64,000 nt of DNA from Agapetus fuscipes (taxonomy: Eukaryota > Arthropoda > Insecta > Trichoptera > Glossosomatidae): assembly GCA_951799405.1 (NCBI GenBank), contig OX637338.1, forward strand, positions 7,068,001 through 7,132,000, given 5' to 3'. Below, in pieces: positions 10,701 through 21,194 of this stretch (position 1 is the first letter of the stretch; each line of letters starts with the position of its first letter). The translations under genes were made by a program, and so were the position numbers. Under the pieces are notes generated by a model that made no database searches, was not told the DNA's origin, and saw nothing but the letters and a program-made list of their open reading frames with translations.

Positions 10701-13700
10701 GTAATTAATTTGGGTAGTTATTTTTGTTCATTTTGTGTGAAGAACACTGCAATTCATCAATTTATTTCCTTTTTGTCCAAACAGGAACATATTGCACTAT
10801 AAATTAGTATTCCGTTATTTCTTACTTAATGAATTATTCCTAAATAATTATCCAAGCACATCCTTTAACTCAGGTTCAAAGCTATCATCATGCGTGCCAT
10901 GCGGTAATCAAACTGATGCTGTTTTCTTACAAACAAAAGAAAAACGATTGCTATTAACTGCTATTCCATAGCACCAACAACTACTAATTTTTATAATAGT
11001 TGTCTTTTTGTAAATATTAAAATTGCAGTCTATTTATTTCAGCAGTTAACATGTACCATCACTTCTGCGACTTCTTCAACCTTTACGCTTCTCTACATGT
11101 CAACTCAAGTCATCCATCTTGCTTTTCAAAAGACAACAATATTTTAATTTGGGAAACATTCACCTATGATTCTGCATTCAAAGACACGTTCAGTGTTTTT
11201 ACAAATAATCAAATTTTAGATCTGAAAGCATTCCGAGGAGAAGTTGTCTGCTTTAAAAATGTTGTCTTTCCATTGTTGCCCAGAATGATATTTGGATTAT
11301 ATTACAATACACCTGTGGTGAGTCACTTTATAATGAATTGTTATTTGCATGCACTCAACATTATCTGGTGGAAAAAACATGACTCAGATAACATACGGTA
11401 GAACTTTGATTATGCGAACTATTGTGGACCAAGCCAACCTCAGATAATCAAAAGCTTGGATAACATAGCCTTGTTTTATACTTGGAAATAAGATCACATT
11501 TTCATTATGTGTGCTTTATTTTCATGATAAATTAATATCTAAGTACTTAATGTAACTACACTGACAGTATGATTAAAGATTACAATAAGGCAAAGTAATT
11601 GTCAATGTTTTGTCAGCCATATCTCCATTTCTTCATGAAGAAAATGCCTGCTTTCATTGCTTCATTTTGGAGCTCCAAGTAAGGTTACACAGTTTCAAAT
11701 GCAGATAAAGAGAAACAATTTTAAATATGATTTCAAATCGTCATTAGGATAGACAAATTGTAAGCTCGGTTGATTACAACCTCGGTTAAAGCAGGTACTT
11801 GAGGTTCTAATGTAATACAATTGTTTGGAAATTGAAGAATAATGTTGTTGTTGTGAGTAAATTGACTGTTAACTCATTATAAATGCAACACCTAAATAAA
11901 CATTGAAGATAATTTGAAATTGATTGGAATACCAAATGGACCCATGTTTTACTAACATGCAATTTGATGTGTTATCAATGTTATACTCATATTACAATAC
12001 TGTTTTGTTATTATTGCAGATATATGGATGTGAAAAAAGTGGTTTGTTTCATGCCTTCTCCACGCACATTTTAAATGGATTGAATGTTGTAAAACATAAC
12101 AGAGAGAATGACAAAATTAGAGTCACTCTCTTGGCTAGGGAGACCAAATACAGGAGAATACTCAACGAGGATGAGCTGCTGGACGCTCTCAATGCTACAG
12201 ATGGAATCATTGTCAACAGAGTGGTGTACAATAGGAACATTCCCTTTGTAAATCAGTTGAGCATCAGCCACAATACAGATGTTCTGATTGGGATGCACGG
12301 CGCAGGGCTTACTCACCTGATGTTCTTACCTGATTGGGCGGCTATTTTTGAACTGTAAGATGTCTTCTTTTCATATATTACTCTACTTTTTGTATGGCCG
12401 GCAAGCGCAACAAATTTCTTGGCCATTGGGCAGCGTCAGAGGCGAAGATCCAAGCCCTCCATCCACTTCACTGCTTCTGGCGTGGCTTCATGGAAGTCTT
12501 TCAGGCCAGGAGAGTGTCTTCTGATGGGGAACTCCTCCGCTATGTGCCGGACAGTCTGGTTCTCCGCCCCACAGTTACATCCTGGAGATGGAGCTAATCC
12601 CCATCTATGGGAGGAATGAATTGCAATGTCCTTGCTTGGTGCGGACCCTATCTAAGATCATCCATAGTCCTCTCAGAATATTGAACCCTGGGACCTCCTA
12701 GTGTGGTAGAGTGGTTGTAAAATATATTATTTTTAATGTAAATTTTCAAGTCTAAAAATGTTCAGTTAGAATATTCACATCCCTACCATTCAAATGCAGT
12801 GATATGTCAGCTAAATTATCACCTGAATGCAACAAGTAGTGCCCTGTACGTTCAGGTACAAAAATGTATGTACCTGAAACCCACAAAACGTCCGTGACAA
12901 TTCGAATTGTTCCTATAATTCTAAATACACGTCTCGTTTAGTAATTTGATGTTAGCTAAAGTTAACAGATGTTTTTGTCTTTTTTTAAATAATTACTCCA
13001 GGTAGCAAGGTTAAAGTAAGGCAGATGTATTTTTAAGTAATTATTATTTAGCAAGTATTTATATACCCATGTTCAAAAGAAATTTTACTTTTTAAAATGG
13101 TAGCTTTCATCTGATACATGGTATTCAAAAAGTTGAATGAAAATTTGAAAAACTTTCCATGGAAAATTTCGAACGCTTTGCCTATTACGTAGTAAAGTAA
13201 AAAGTTACACAGAGGGTGCCAAATGTTTACCTCCTACATTAATTAATGAAATGGCAAGACTTATATGGTGCTATTCTTAGACATTTTAGTCGTCCGTTGA
13301 GCCCACGCTTTGACAAACTAATGATGCATTTGTATGAAGACCTGTCAATCCAAGATGGCCACAAGTGAACAGCTAATTATTAGTCTTCATACAAATATTA
13401 CCAAATTTCGGTAGGTAAGAATGACCGTGGTGATGAGACTTTCAGCCCAGGCATCATTAGTTTGTCAAAGCGTGGGCTCAACCGACGACTAAAATGTCTA
13501 AGAATAGCCCCTTAGTGTCTGTGACTGAAGGTATTTTCTGTGCATGGTATAATCTTGTTTGTTTCATTTGTTAATTTTATGATTTCAGATATAACTGTGA
13601 AGACGGTGGCTGTTATTCCGACTTAGCAAGACTGAGAGGTGTAAAATACATCACATGGCAGAAGAGTGATAAATTGTTTCAAGAAGATGAGGTAAGCATA

Positions 13701-14019
13701 ATTTTTTCATCATAAATTCTTTGCCTTTTACATTCTATTAGTACATATTTGTTTTGTGATATATTTTCTAGGCTTTCATCATTTAAAGACTGTCTTCATT
13801 GTTATTGATGTATAAATAATATTGTATGTACATTTTTTACACAAATGCATTAATTTCTAGGGTCATCATCCCGAGGGAGGATCTCATCCGAAATTTACAA
13901 ATTACGCATTTGACGTTGAAGAGTTTCTGCGATTGGTAGACATTGGTGTACAACACGTCAAATCTCAAGACACATTCCGGAAATTTGTCAACTCCAACAA
14001 AATCCATGAGGAGTTATGA
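7757..14019 (+). CDS. Eogt: EGF domain-specific O-GlcNAc transferase, 8 exons
   Basis: EOGT (GT61 family) transfers GlcNAc from UDP-GlcNAc to Ser/Thr in EGF repeats of secreted and membrane proteins such as Notch and Dumpy, in the ER lumen. Exons: 7757-8087, 8563-8653, 9567-9667, 10257-10433, 11043-11317, 12020-12354, 13589-13691 and 13861-14019. All junctions are GT-AG with consistent phase, giving 523 residues against 527 in human. It starts with a hydrophobic signal peptide (about residues 1-24), followed by the Cys-rich N-terminal region (CWGYEPDC), [12 protein letters not shown] (237-248), [14 protein letters not shown] and the highly conserved [16 protein letters not shown] block (from 417). 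It ends in HEEL, an ER-retrieval signal like KDEL. The start is the only Met that supplies the signal peptide. Introns hold family A and SINE copies, a LINE fragment and a MITE, but no exon is interrupted. Confidence 0.96.
8147..8490 (-). repeat. Degraded family A copy with an internal insertion
   Basis: Diverged family A sequence appears as two blocks (8150-8315 and 8415-8490) in Eogt intron 1. The block between them ends in 'cgctatataatttttgtatt' plus an AAT-repeat tail, which looks like the 3' end of another short retroposon. Confidence 0.5.
8720..8860 (+). repeat. Degenerate SINE B
   Basis: A weak match to the SINE B head (tttagactcgttaccggtagcgggtttgattc) and to its middle (catcagctgcctttatcaaag). 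Eogt intron 2. Confidence 0.4.
8862..9120 (-). repeat. Family A repeat
   Basis: Full-length minus copy: (ATCTA)n tail at 8862-8885, head 'cataccaacctataagtcaag' at the right. Eogt intron 2. Confidence 0.85.
9131..9340 (-). repeat. Family A repeat, head truncated
   Basis: Minus copy with a clean (TCTAA)n tail at 9131-9152. It stops inside 'caaagtgaac'. It lies 11 bp from the preceding copy in the same orientation. Confidence 0.8.
9350..9478 (+). repeat. SINE B 3' half
   Basis: Begins at 'agcaactgggtctttcttgag' and runs to 'ctcaccaaataaatcatcc', matching the SINE B 3' body. Eogt intron 2. Confidence 0.65.
9890..10075 (-). repeat. Repeat with a hammerhead-like core (family G)
   Basis: Shares blocks with 15040-15200 (GAGCGAGTAAAATTTA, ATATTACTNAATT, AGTGCATCATTTCTCTAAGG). 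On the minus strand 10004-9974 reads CTGATAA, a stem GAAC/GTTC and GAAA. This resembles a hammerhead core with one core base changed (CUGANGA expected). Confidence 0.45.
10105..10200 (-). repeat. SINE C 3' fragment
   Basis: Matches the reverse of the SINE C tail: 'cgcaactaagctacacatat', 'ttcttgccgcgttttccc', 'gcgagtggaa'. Eogt intron 3, 56 bp before exon 4. Confidence 0.65.
12436..12660 (-). pseudogene. LINE-4 C-terminal fragment
   Basis: The minus strand encodes [12 protein letters not shown], then after one frame change [38 protein letters not shown] and a C-terminal GLDLRL plus stop. This is the Cys/His-containing tail typical of insect non-LTR reverse transcriptases of another clade than LINE-1 to -3. 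It is a fossil fragment inside Eogt intron 6. Confidence 0.7.
13270..13508. mobile_element. MITE with 58-bp inverted arms and a foldback element inside
   Basis: Arms 13270-13327 and 13451-13508 are reverse complements with one mismatch by eye (start GCTATTCTTAGACATTTTAG). The 123-bp loop is a partial copy of the foldback element also seen at 19048-19205 and 55002-55113, so one palindromic element has entered another. Eogt intron 6. Target duplication is unclear. Confidence 0.7.
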
Positions 14020-14219
14020 TCTGAGCTTACACAATACTTTTAATTTATTAAACATTCCTAATTTGCTTATGGTACAAAGTCGCTGAGGATACTTTATTTT
14101 TACTCATTTAACCAGTGATATAAATTATTATTCTACCTATTAATTTTTACCTCATTATTTTTATAAACTTTTTTTGAACTGAGCTGCTATACTAAGATTT
14201 TTAATTAAAAATACTCATG

Positions 14220-14335
14220 CTTTTGTTGGATGATCAGTGCTGTTTTTGTGTCAATGATACCTCAAGAGCTCCCTGCAAGGTTGTGGTTGCTTAATAGCGC
14301 CATTTTGAACAAGACCCAATTTCTTTGAACTGCAT
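14220..14335 (-). repeat. SINE B fragment
   Basis: Degraded minus copy downstream of Eogt: 'gtgctgtttttgtgtcaatgatacctcaagagct' and 'gaacaagaccca' correspond to the SINE B 3' body. Confidence 0.5.
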
Positions 14336-15039
14336 AGTTGAGCAAGTGTAGACGTATTCTTCAATGGGTCTAGAAGAGGCCTGTCCAACATACGGCCCGC
14401 GATGACATCAATAGTTATTGCGCAATAAGTTCAATCATTTAAAAAAATATTCATCATTAGGTACTCAGTTCAATTATCTATCTAAGGGAGCGGTTTTCCA
14501 ACCGCGCCGGTCTTTCCGTGCGGAATTTTGTTTTTGGCAATTTTTAAAAATTACCCCCCCCCCCCCGACCCCTTGGGGAAGAGCCTTGGTCTCTTTTAAC
14601 TCAACTTGGCAAGCCTTGACATATTTTTCAAATGCAAATTCTTGAAAAATTTTTTTTTTAGCCCTTCGTGGGATTGAACTTTTAGGCGCTAACTAGAGAG
14701 ACCATTTAGTATTTGTTAATGCTGGCAAGCTGTGGTACCATGGTGTGCTTTTATTTTAATTGTTCCGTTGAAAACTTCAAAGAGTTCCCTGCATATTGTT
14801 GATGGTTTATAATTCTTTCGCCCTTTAATGTTTCTCAAAGTATCTGTGATAATTTTCATAAAGTAGTCATTGATGTTTTATGAAGTTTAATGTTCCTTTT
14901 ATTTTATTGATTGTTACAGATTATCATCTTATTCTCAGTTGAAGAATTAAAAACAGTTTTACAAATCACGCATATCATTGACATAAATTATTGATCATTT
15001 TCAAATCATTAATTGATGAGGCATTTACTTTGTAACCCT
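14336..15039. other. No gene seen; Eogt 3' flank
   Basis: AT-rich, with a C13 homopolymer near 14556-14568 inside a GC-richer patch (14490-14610) that faintly resembles the interior of the hAT-1 elements. An ATTAAA near 14203, just before this stretch, could serve Eogt polyadenylation. Nothing else recognised. Confidence 0.3.
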
Positions 15040-15200
15040 TAATTTTTTTGCAATTTAAAAATTTAAAATAAATTGTTTGTAGTTACAGGGCAAGTAAAAT
15101 TTAATAATGTATGTACAGTTTCGTAAACAATGTTTACATCGTCAGGTACAAAATATTACTGAAATAAAACCATTAAATTAGTGCATCATTTCTCTAAGGG
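15040..15200 (-). repeat. Family G repeat with hammerhead-like core
   Basis: Second copy of the family at 9890-10075. On the minus strand 15145-15139 is CTGACGA (fits CUGANGA), followed by a 6-bp stem GTAAAC/GTTTAC with a 3-base loop and then GAAA at 15122-15119. Confidence 0.5.
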
Positions 15201-15382
15201 CTGGGAGTAGTAGGGTATGGATGGGATGAAGAAAGAGACAGTGTGTTGGTACTGCCTGTGAGATAATGATTATTTTTATGATTTCTCGGAAATTAAAATC
15301 AAGAGAGAAACATTTTTTTATGAACCTGGAAGTATATCGACAGTTAAAAGGAAGTAGGGCTTTTTTGTCCTAAAGGCGCTTG

Positions 15383-16415
15383 TCTAATCTAAATCTAAAT
15401 CTAAGCTGCAAAGATATGTATCATTTGAGATTCATATTAAATGCATTCCCACTAGCAGACATGCATAATTTCGCGCTTACACATGCCGCATGTGGACCTA
15501 CAATATAAAAAACCCAATCTCAAATGGACATAAGCCCTGCAACTCTTGCCGACCTTCCCTGAAGCAGGGGTGACATTGGCAAAGTGAACTATTTTTTACA
15601 GTATGGGTGGTCAGCCGCATACCAACCATCAGTCAAGGAATAAAAGCAATTAATACATTAAAATATATAAAACAAATAAACTCTTAAACAATTAAACAGT
15701 AAAAAATTAAAAAACTACAAAACGTATTTAAAAAATAAATAATTTAAAAGCCTCAGCTTTAACCGCCAGCATTACAGATCAACCGCCATTTCTTTCGATC
15801 CTTGCATACTTCTTTCATTTCATTCAGAGCCATAACCTTTTTCATACAAGCTCTCCTTTTATTATGACTCTGGATATCCCATTCATTCGCTATTTCGAAA
15901 ATTTGGTCCATCCATACCTTTCTCGGTCTTCCTCTTCCACGACATCCATCAATTCTCGCAGCATATACTTTCTTCGTCAGTCTTTCCTCATTCATTCTCT
16001 CCAAATGTCCAAACCATCTAAGTATACTTCTTTTAATCTTTACTTTCACACTTTCTCTTACACCACATTCCTCTCTAACAGAATCATTCCTTACCCTATC
16101 ACTCCGTCTTTTCCCAATCATACTTCTTAAGTAGTCCATTGCTACTGTATGGACTTGACTAATCTCACTTTCACTCACCGTCCAGGTTTCACTTCCATAC
16201 ATCAGAGTGGGCACTAGTATACCACCGTGCACCGCCAGTCGAACATTTTTTGAAAGATTCTGGTTCTTGGCGATGCTAGCGGTAGCACCCAGTACGCACC
16301 TGCCTTTCATTATTCTTCTTTCAAATTCACCGGTCATTCTTCCATCTTTTTCAAACTTACTTCCCAGGTATACAAACTCATTTACGACATCAACATACAT
16401 GCTTGTGACACAAAA
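15383..16415 (-). pseudogene. LINE-1 copy: RT C-terminus, 3' UTR and family A tail
   Basis: An open frame (stop at 15759) gives about 220 residues of the C-terminal third of an endonuclease-type reverse transcriptase: EFVYLGSKFEKDGR, VPTLMYGSETWTVSESE, RWFGHLERMNEERLTKKVY, GRGRPRKVWMDQI, VCKDRKKWRLICNAGG. It then has about 115 bp of AT-rich 3' UTR and a complete family A segment (15640-15383) ending in (TCTAAA)n. It is 5'-truncated near 16415, so the polymerase core is missing. Close to LINE-2 but distinct in sequence and 3' end. Confidence 0.8.
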
Positions 16416-17400
16416 AAATTGTAAAACCACATTAATAGGAATGCCAATAAATGTCTTTATTTTTTTATCTTAGAGCTGTTTTGATTTTAAAAATATGATA
16501 AAAAATAAAAAAGTTATGCCATTTTTTCTGCAATCTCAATCTTTAAAATGCTCTCCTGAACAATTAAGTTTTTTCGCTTATGCCCTATTGCCTTTTAACC
16601 GTCAATATAATTAAATTTTACTCGCCTTATAACTACATGCAATTTATTTGGAATTTTCAAATTGGTTCATTAATAAGTGTTTTTAGCTAATTTCAATAAT
16701 ATGTAACATAGCTAGTTAAGTTAATAAAGCAAAATAAACTTAGGATATTTTAATCAATTCGTAAAAACAATGGAAATGTACTTAATGTTATTTTTTTACT
16801 ATATTTTTTCAGCTATGTCTTCGGCCTCTATAATTTAATGATACTTTTTTAACGTTAGTATTAATTTGCTCATGTTATTGTGTTATTAACATTTAATTGA
16901 TTTATTTTTAATATTAATTTTCTAATGATTTTTATGACTATAAAATCTTTGGGTAACTTTAATTGTTCATTTAAACAAAATTATTTTTCACACGATTACT
17001 ACAAGGGGCATCGGAATTCCTTGAGATGGCGAATGAATTTCAGTCAAAGATTGAAGGCACACTTGAATTTATGTCCCTGTTATCAAGTCTATATTTAATG
17101 TATCTTATTATTTGACTCTTGAAAACTTTTGGCAATTTTTGTGATAATTTCACCATCAGCTTTCCAATTTTAATTAACATTGACATTTTATGGGAGTTGT
17201 AAAAATCACTGTGGAAATGCGGCCTTTTATTATTCCCTACTATCACCCAGGCCTTAAAACTGCTACCTGCAAAATTGTTGTTAATAGGCGAGTTACCCTC
17301 AAAAATTTATTCACAAAGAAGTTCTTTGATTTAGAAATGACTATTTTTACAGGCGACTCACCTACCTGTGTCATCTCTTTTCCTACTTGTGGTTAGGCCT
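16416..17400. other. No gene seen
   Basis: AT-rich DNA. A short reverse copy of family G sequence (TTAAATTTTACTCGCC, 16611-16626) is the only recognised repeat. Confidence 0.3.
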
Positions 17401-18080
17401 GTAATCTAAATCTAAGTTGCAAAGATATGTATCATTTGAGATTCATATTAAATGCATTCCCACAAGCAGACATGCATAATTTCGCGCTTACACATGCCGC
17501 ATGTGGATCAACAATATAAAAAACCCAATCTCAAATGAACATACGCCCTGCAACTCTTGCCGACCTTCCCTGAAACAGGGGTGACATTGGCAAAGTGAAC
17601 CATTTTTTACAATCAATCAAATTAACATCAATTACAAGCAATTAATTACATTGGAGTACGAGTAGGTATATAAAACAAATAAACACTAAACAATTAAACA
17701 GTAAAAATTAAAACCTACAAAACATATTCTATAAAAAAGTGAAATATATTTTTTAAAAGCCTCAGCCTTAAACGCCAGCATTACAGATCAACCGCCATTT
17801 ATTTCGGTCCTTGCATACTTCTTTCATTTCATCCAGAGTCATAACCTTTTTCATACAAGCAACGCAACTAAAAAACGCAACTAAGCTACACATATAGTGT
17901 AACTCTCTCTCCTTTTAAAAGCTCTCTTTTGAAAGCTCTCCTTTTATTATGACTCTGGATATCCCATTCATTCGCTATTTCAGAAATTTGGTCCATCCAT
18001 ACCTTTCTCGGTCTTCCTCTACCACGACATCCATCTATTCTTGCAGCATATACTTTCTTCGTCAGTCTTTCCTCATTCAT
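17401..18080 (-). pseudogene. LINE-1 3' end with a SINE C splinter
   Basis: Minus-strand LERMNEERLTKKVYAARID ... SHNKRRA is followed by the same 3' UTR and family A tail (17401-17620) as at 15383-16415. At about 17868-17915 a SINE C 3' end is inserted after 'catacaag'. The interrupted sequence (ctctccttttA) recurs in duplicated form around the insertion. Confidence 0.75.
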
Positions 18081-18189
18081 AGTAGATATTGCTTAAGAAG
18101 TAATAAGAATTGCATTTCAGGTTATTTTATTTTCTTTAACTCATGGTATGTATTAAAATGGAAGTATTTGTTTTGTTTTTGTTTTTAAA

Positions 18190-18682
18190 ATAATACTCAA
18201 AACTAACTTATTAATAGTTGAATCGCTGTGCAATTTAGATTTTATCCACTAATTTATTTAATTATATTTTTAAGACCTTTATTAAGTACATAGCAACAAG
18301 AAGAGGTTCCAATCTCTGGAGATTAATTAAATATACATATGTTTTTAATCACAATTTCTTTAATAAGTTGATGTTTATTTGGATAAAAAAAAATTTCATG
18401 CTTATTTTTTAAATCTCACAAATCTTAGTGTAATAATTTTATTTTCTTTGAAATCGATAACCAGTGATGAATAAAAATGCTTTACTTTATTTTGGTTTTT
18501 ATTAATTTTTGATTGATTATATGGTTGTATATTTGGCAACAATATCATATATCTCTTCAGACTTAGGTGTATGTATGGATAACGGTGTGAAATCTCTCAT
18601 CAACCGGGATGGGGATGGCCTTGTCGACAATACTGCATCCTAGAGGGATTGATGGACAATCAGCCTTACACATTTGAACTAT
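18190..18682. other. No gene seen
   Basis: AT-rich; nothing recognised on either strand. Confidence 0.3.
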
Positions 18683-19240
18683 CAGGCCCGGATTAACCCC
18701 ACCCCTCTGAGGGTCCTGCTGCAGGGAAACCCTCTCTGAAAATTACCCCCCCCCCCTTTCCCCCAATTTTTTTCACAACGTGAAAGATGCATACCTTTTC
18801 CGAAAAAGAATTATGTTGAAATGTTCTCTATACCATGTATTTCAGTCTCTGGGGGGCCCTTGGTCACGTATGCCTCATAAAACTTGAACCTCAAATATAT
18901 TTGTTTTGTAATGTATTTTTAAACTTACTAATTTCTATAAAGTCTGTAATCGGGAGTTCCTTGTTCACAAATGCCCGCAAAGAGCTGAGCACTGAAAAAA
19001 AAGAGTTTGTTTTTGGCCCTTTGGGAGCCCCAGGGCGTGGCCGGAAATACCATGGTAATTCTTACCTACCTAATATTGGTAATATTTGAATGAAGACTAA
19101 TCAGCTGTTCACTTGCGGCCATCTTGGATTGACAGGTCTTTATACAAATATTACCAATATTCGGTAGGTAAGAATTACCGTGGTGATGAGACTTCCAGCC
19201 CTGGTTCGGTCACACCGCTTGAACCGCCCTTAATCCTTTA
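18683..19240. mobile_element. hAT-1 element, inverted and eroded copy
   Basis: Starts with the TIR CAGGCCCGGATTAA and ends with the reverse complement of the other hAT-1 end (accgcttgaaccgcccttaatcc), i.e. the element of 44819-45569 in opposite orientation. The last bases of the right TIR are lost. It carries the same C-rich tract (18747-18757) and a nested foldback MITE. Confidence 0.7.
19048..19205. mobile_element. Foldback MITE nested in hAT-1
   Basis: Palindromic: 'ggtaattcttacctacc' at the left pairs with 'ggtaggtaagaattacc' at the right, and inside it 'aatattggtaatatt' with 'aatattaccaatatt'. The shared centre is 'ttgcggccatcttggattga'. Related copies are at 13328-13450 and 55002-55113. 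Confidence 0.7.
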
Positions 19241-19267
19241 CCCACTTTGCTTCAGACAAGGCTTTAT

Positions 19268-21099
19268 CCCTTTCAGAACTGAAAAATAAAAAGTATTTTT
19301 TTTCTTTCTTTTTCTTGATAATACTCATCTAATAGACCATAGGATAATGAAAAAAATATAAAAAAAAAATTACAACATTGGGTCTTTTGGAAAAGGTACC
19401 CACACAATTGTGTGGGTCAGGATTGAAGTACTACCAAAATATACTATTGGATGATTTTTTTAGAACTCAATATTCATGGAAATAACACAATTTTTATATT
19501 TTAAACTAACAGGTATCTTAAATTAAATCAATAATTCTGATTTCGGAACTACTGGAGATTGTGTCCATAGTTTTGTGGCTTTGAATGTCTATCATCTGGC
19601 TCATAATTTTCAGCATCATCGTCATCATCTTCATGAGCTCATGATGAGGTGCATCCCATCAAACCGCTTCATTTCTGTGCTTTTTATTTGTAATTCAATG
19701 TGCTTCTGCAACAGAGCACACATATTTGTAAATAACATGTTTGATGTTATTAAAGAATTCATCATTGTAATAGATCTTAAAATATTTTAGAGGTGTTTTT
19801 TTAGGTCTCTCTTTCAAGTTCGAGTGATCAGGATCATTTGGAAGAGAAACATCTTCAAAATCCTTTTTTTTCCATTTCATGTCTCTGATATTAGGTAAAC
19901 GAGGGTCTGGGACTTTTTTTATCTGTCACAACCTCGATTGGTTGAGGCTCTGGAATTTTTAACGTCAGTCACAACCTCGATTGGTTGAGGGTCTGGGACT
20001 TTTTCGTCAGTCACAACCTCGATTGGTTGAGGGTCTGGGACTTTTTCGTCAGTCACAACCTCGATCGGATGAGGGTCTGGGACTTTTTTGTCAGTCACAT
20101 CCTCGATTGGTTGAGGGTCTGGGACTTTTTTGTCAGTCACAACCTCGATTGGTTGAGGGCCTGGGACTTTTTTGTCAGTCACAACCTCGATTGGTTGAGG
20201 GCCTGGGACTTTTTTGTCAGTCACAACCTCGATTGGTTGAGGGCCTGGGACTTTTTTGTCAGTCACATCCTCGATTGGTTGAGGGTCTGGGACTTTTTTG
20301 TCAGTCACAACCTCGATTGGATGAGGGTCTGGGACTTTTTTGTCAGCCACAACCTCGATTGGTTGAAGGTCTGGGACTTTTTCATCTGTCACAACCTGGA
20401 TTGGCTCATCATCTCTCTCTTCCTCTTCAAATGTCTGAGGTGCATAAGTTTCCTAATTATCATCGTCGTCTGAATATTCCCCATCAGAATTTTCTTGTAA
20501 CAGCACAATTTCCTCAAATTCTTTAATCAGATCCAAGTAACGAGCTGAAGGCCAAGAAAAATCAGAATATATCTGAACATCAGCTTGTAATATATTTTTT
20601 TCATCATTATTTACATTAAAATCTAAAATAACACGTTTTTTTTTAAAACAAATACAGTGAAATTTCAAATAAAGAATTCACATTATGTACTAATTGAGTC
20701 TCAATTAAATCCCAACCTACACAATTGTGTGGGTGCACTTTTTTTGACAAATTACGAAAAAAATACAAAAGTTACAGCTATATTTACTTTATTAAACTAA
20801 TGTTTAGTTATTTTTCATTTAATATTTAAACATTGAGCATAATTAAAGCATATTTAGAAAAAAATATTCACTTTCCCATTTTCTAAATCGAGGCGCACAA
20901 TAATCACAAACTTTGACCTTAGTGTACATAAAATTATAGAATGCTTTTAGCCTCAGAACGCTTTCTATGCATAGTATGTAACTTACACTAACGATGTATG
21001 CAGTTTTCTACATAGTCTCAAGTTATTTTATGTGAAATATTTGACGAAATATAACCACATGTTTTACCCACACAATCGTGTTGGCCAGTTCTGAAAGGG
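19268..21099 (-). mobile_element. piggyBac-like element, internally deleted
   Basis: Ends are perfect 14-bp inverted repeats, CCCTTTCAGAACTG at 19268-19281 and its complement at 21086-21099. The flanks TTAT and TTGA look like decayed TTAA targets. Subterminal palindromes CCCACACAATTGTGTGGG (19399-19416) recur near 20718-20733 and 21067-21083. Minus-strand coding remnants: an acidic N-terminal domain (20668-20453, ending SDGEYSDDDDN and a TAG), a repeat-expanded linker, then WKKKDFEDVSLP and TPLKYFKIYYNDEFFNNI (19880-19695). These match the start of the piggyBac DDE domain. The catalytic remainder is absent and there are frameshifts, so it is dead or non-autonomous. Confidence 0.75.
19919..20400 (-). 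repeat. 42-bp coding minisatellite in the piggyBac linker
   Basis: About 11 tandem 42-bp units encode VPDPQPIEVVTDKK-type 14-residue repeats on the minus strand. The unit length is a multiple of three, so the frame survives expansion, apart from a frameshift near 19955. The long plus-strand frames over it are by-products of the period. Confidence 0.9.
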
Positions 21100-21194
21100 T
21101 TGAATGAAGAGAAGAAAATAATTTATAACAAAGGAGAAAATACATCAAACCAATGTCTATTATGAAATAGGCCTACTAAGTCATATATTATAGG

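Noticed and set aside
19919..20400. CRISPR-like array
   Set aside because: Units are contiguous with no unique spacers, and the host is a eukaryote.
19981..20526. Long plus-strand frames with repeated GLGLFCQSQPRLVE or VWDFFVSHNLDW units
   Set aside because: They are alternate readings of the 42-bp minisatellite. The minus frame connects to piggyBac transposase pieces.
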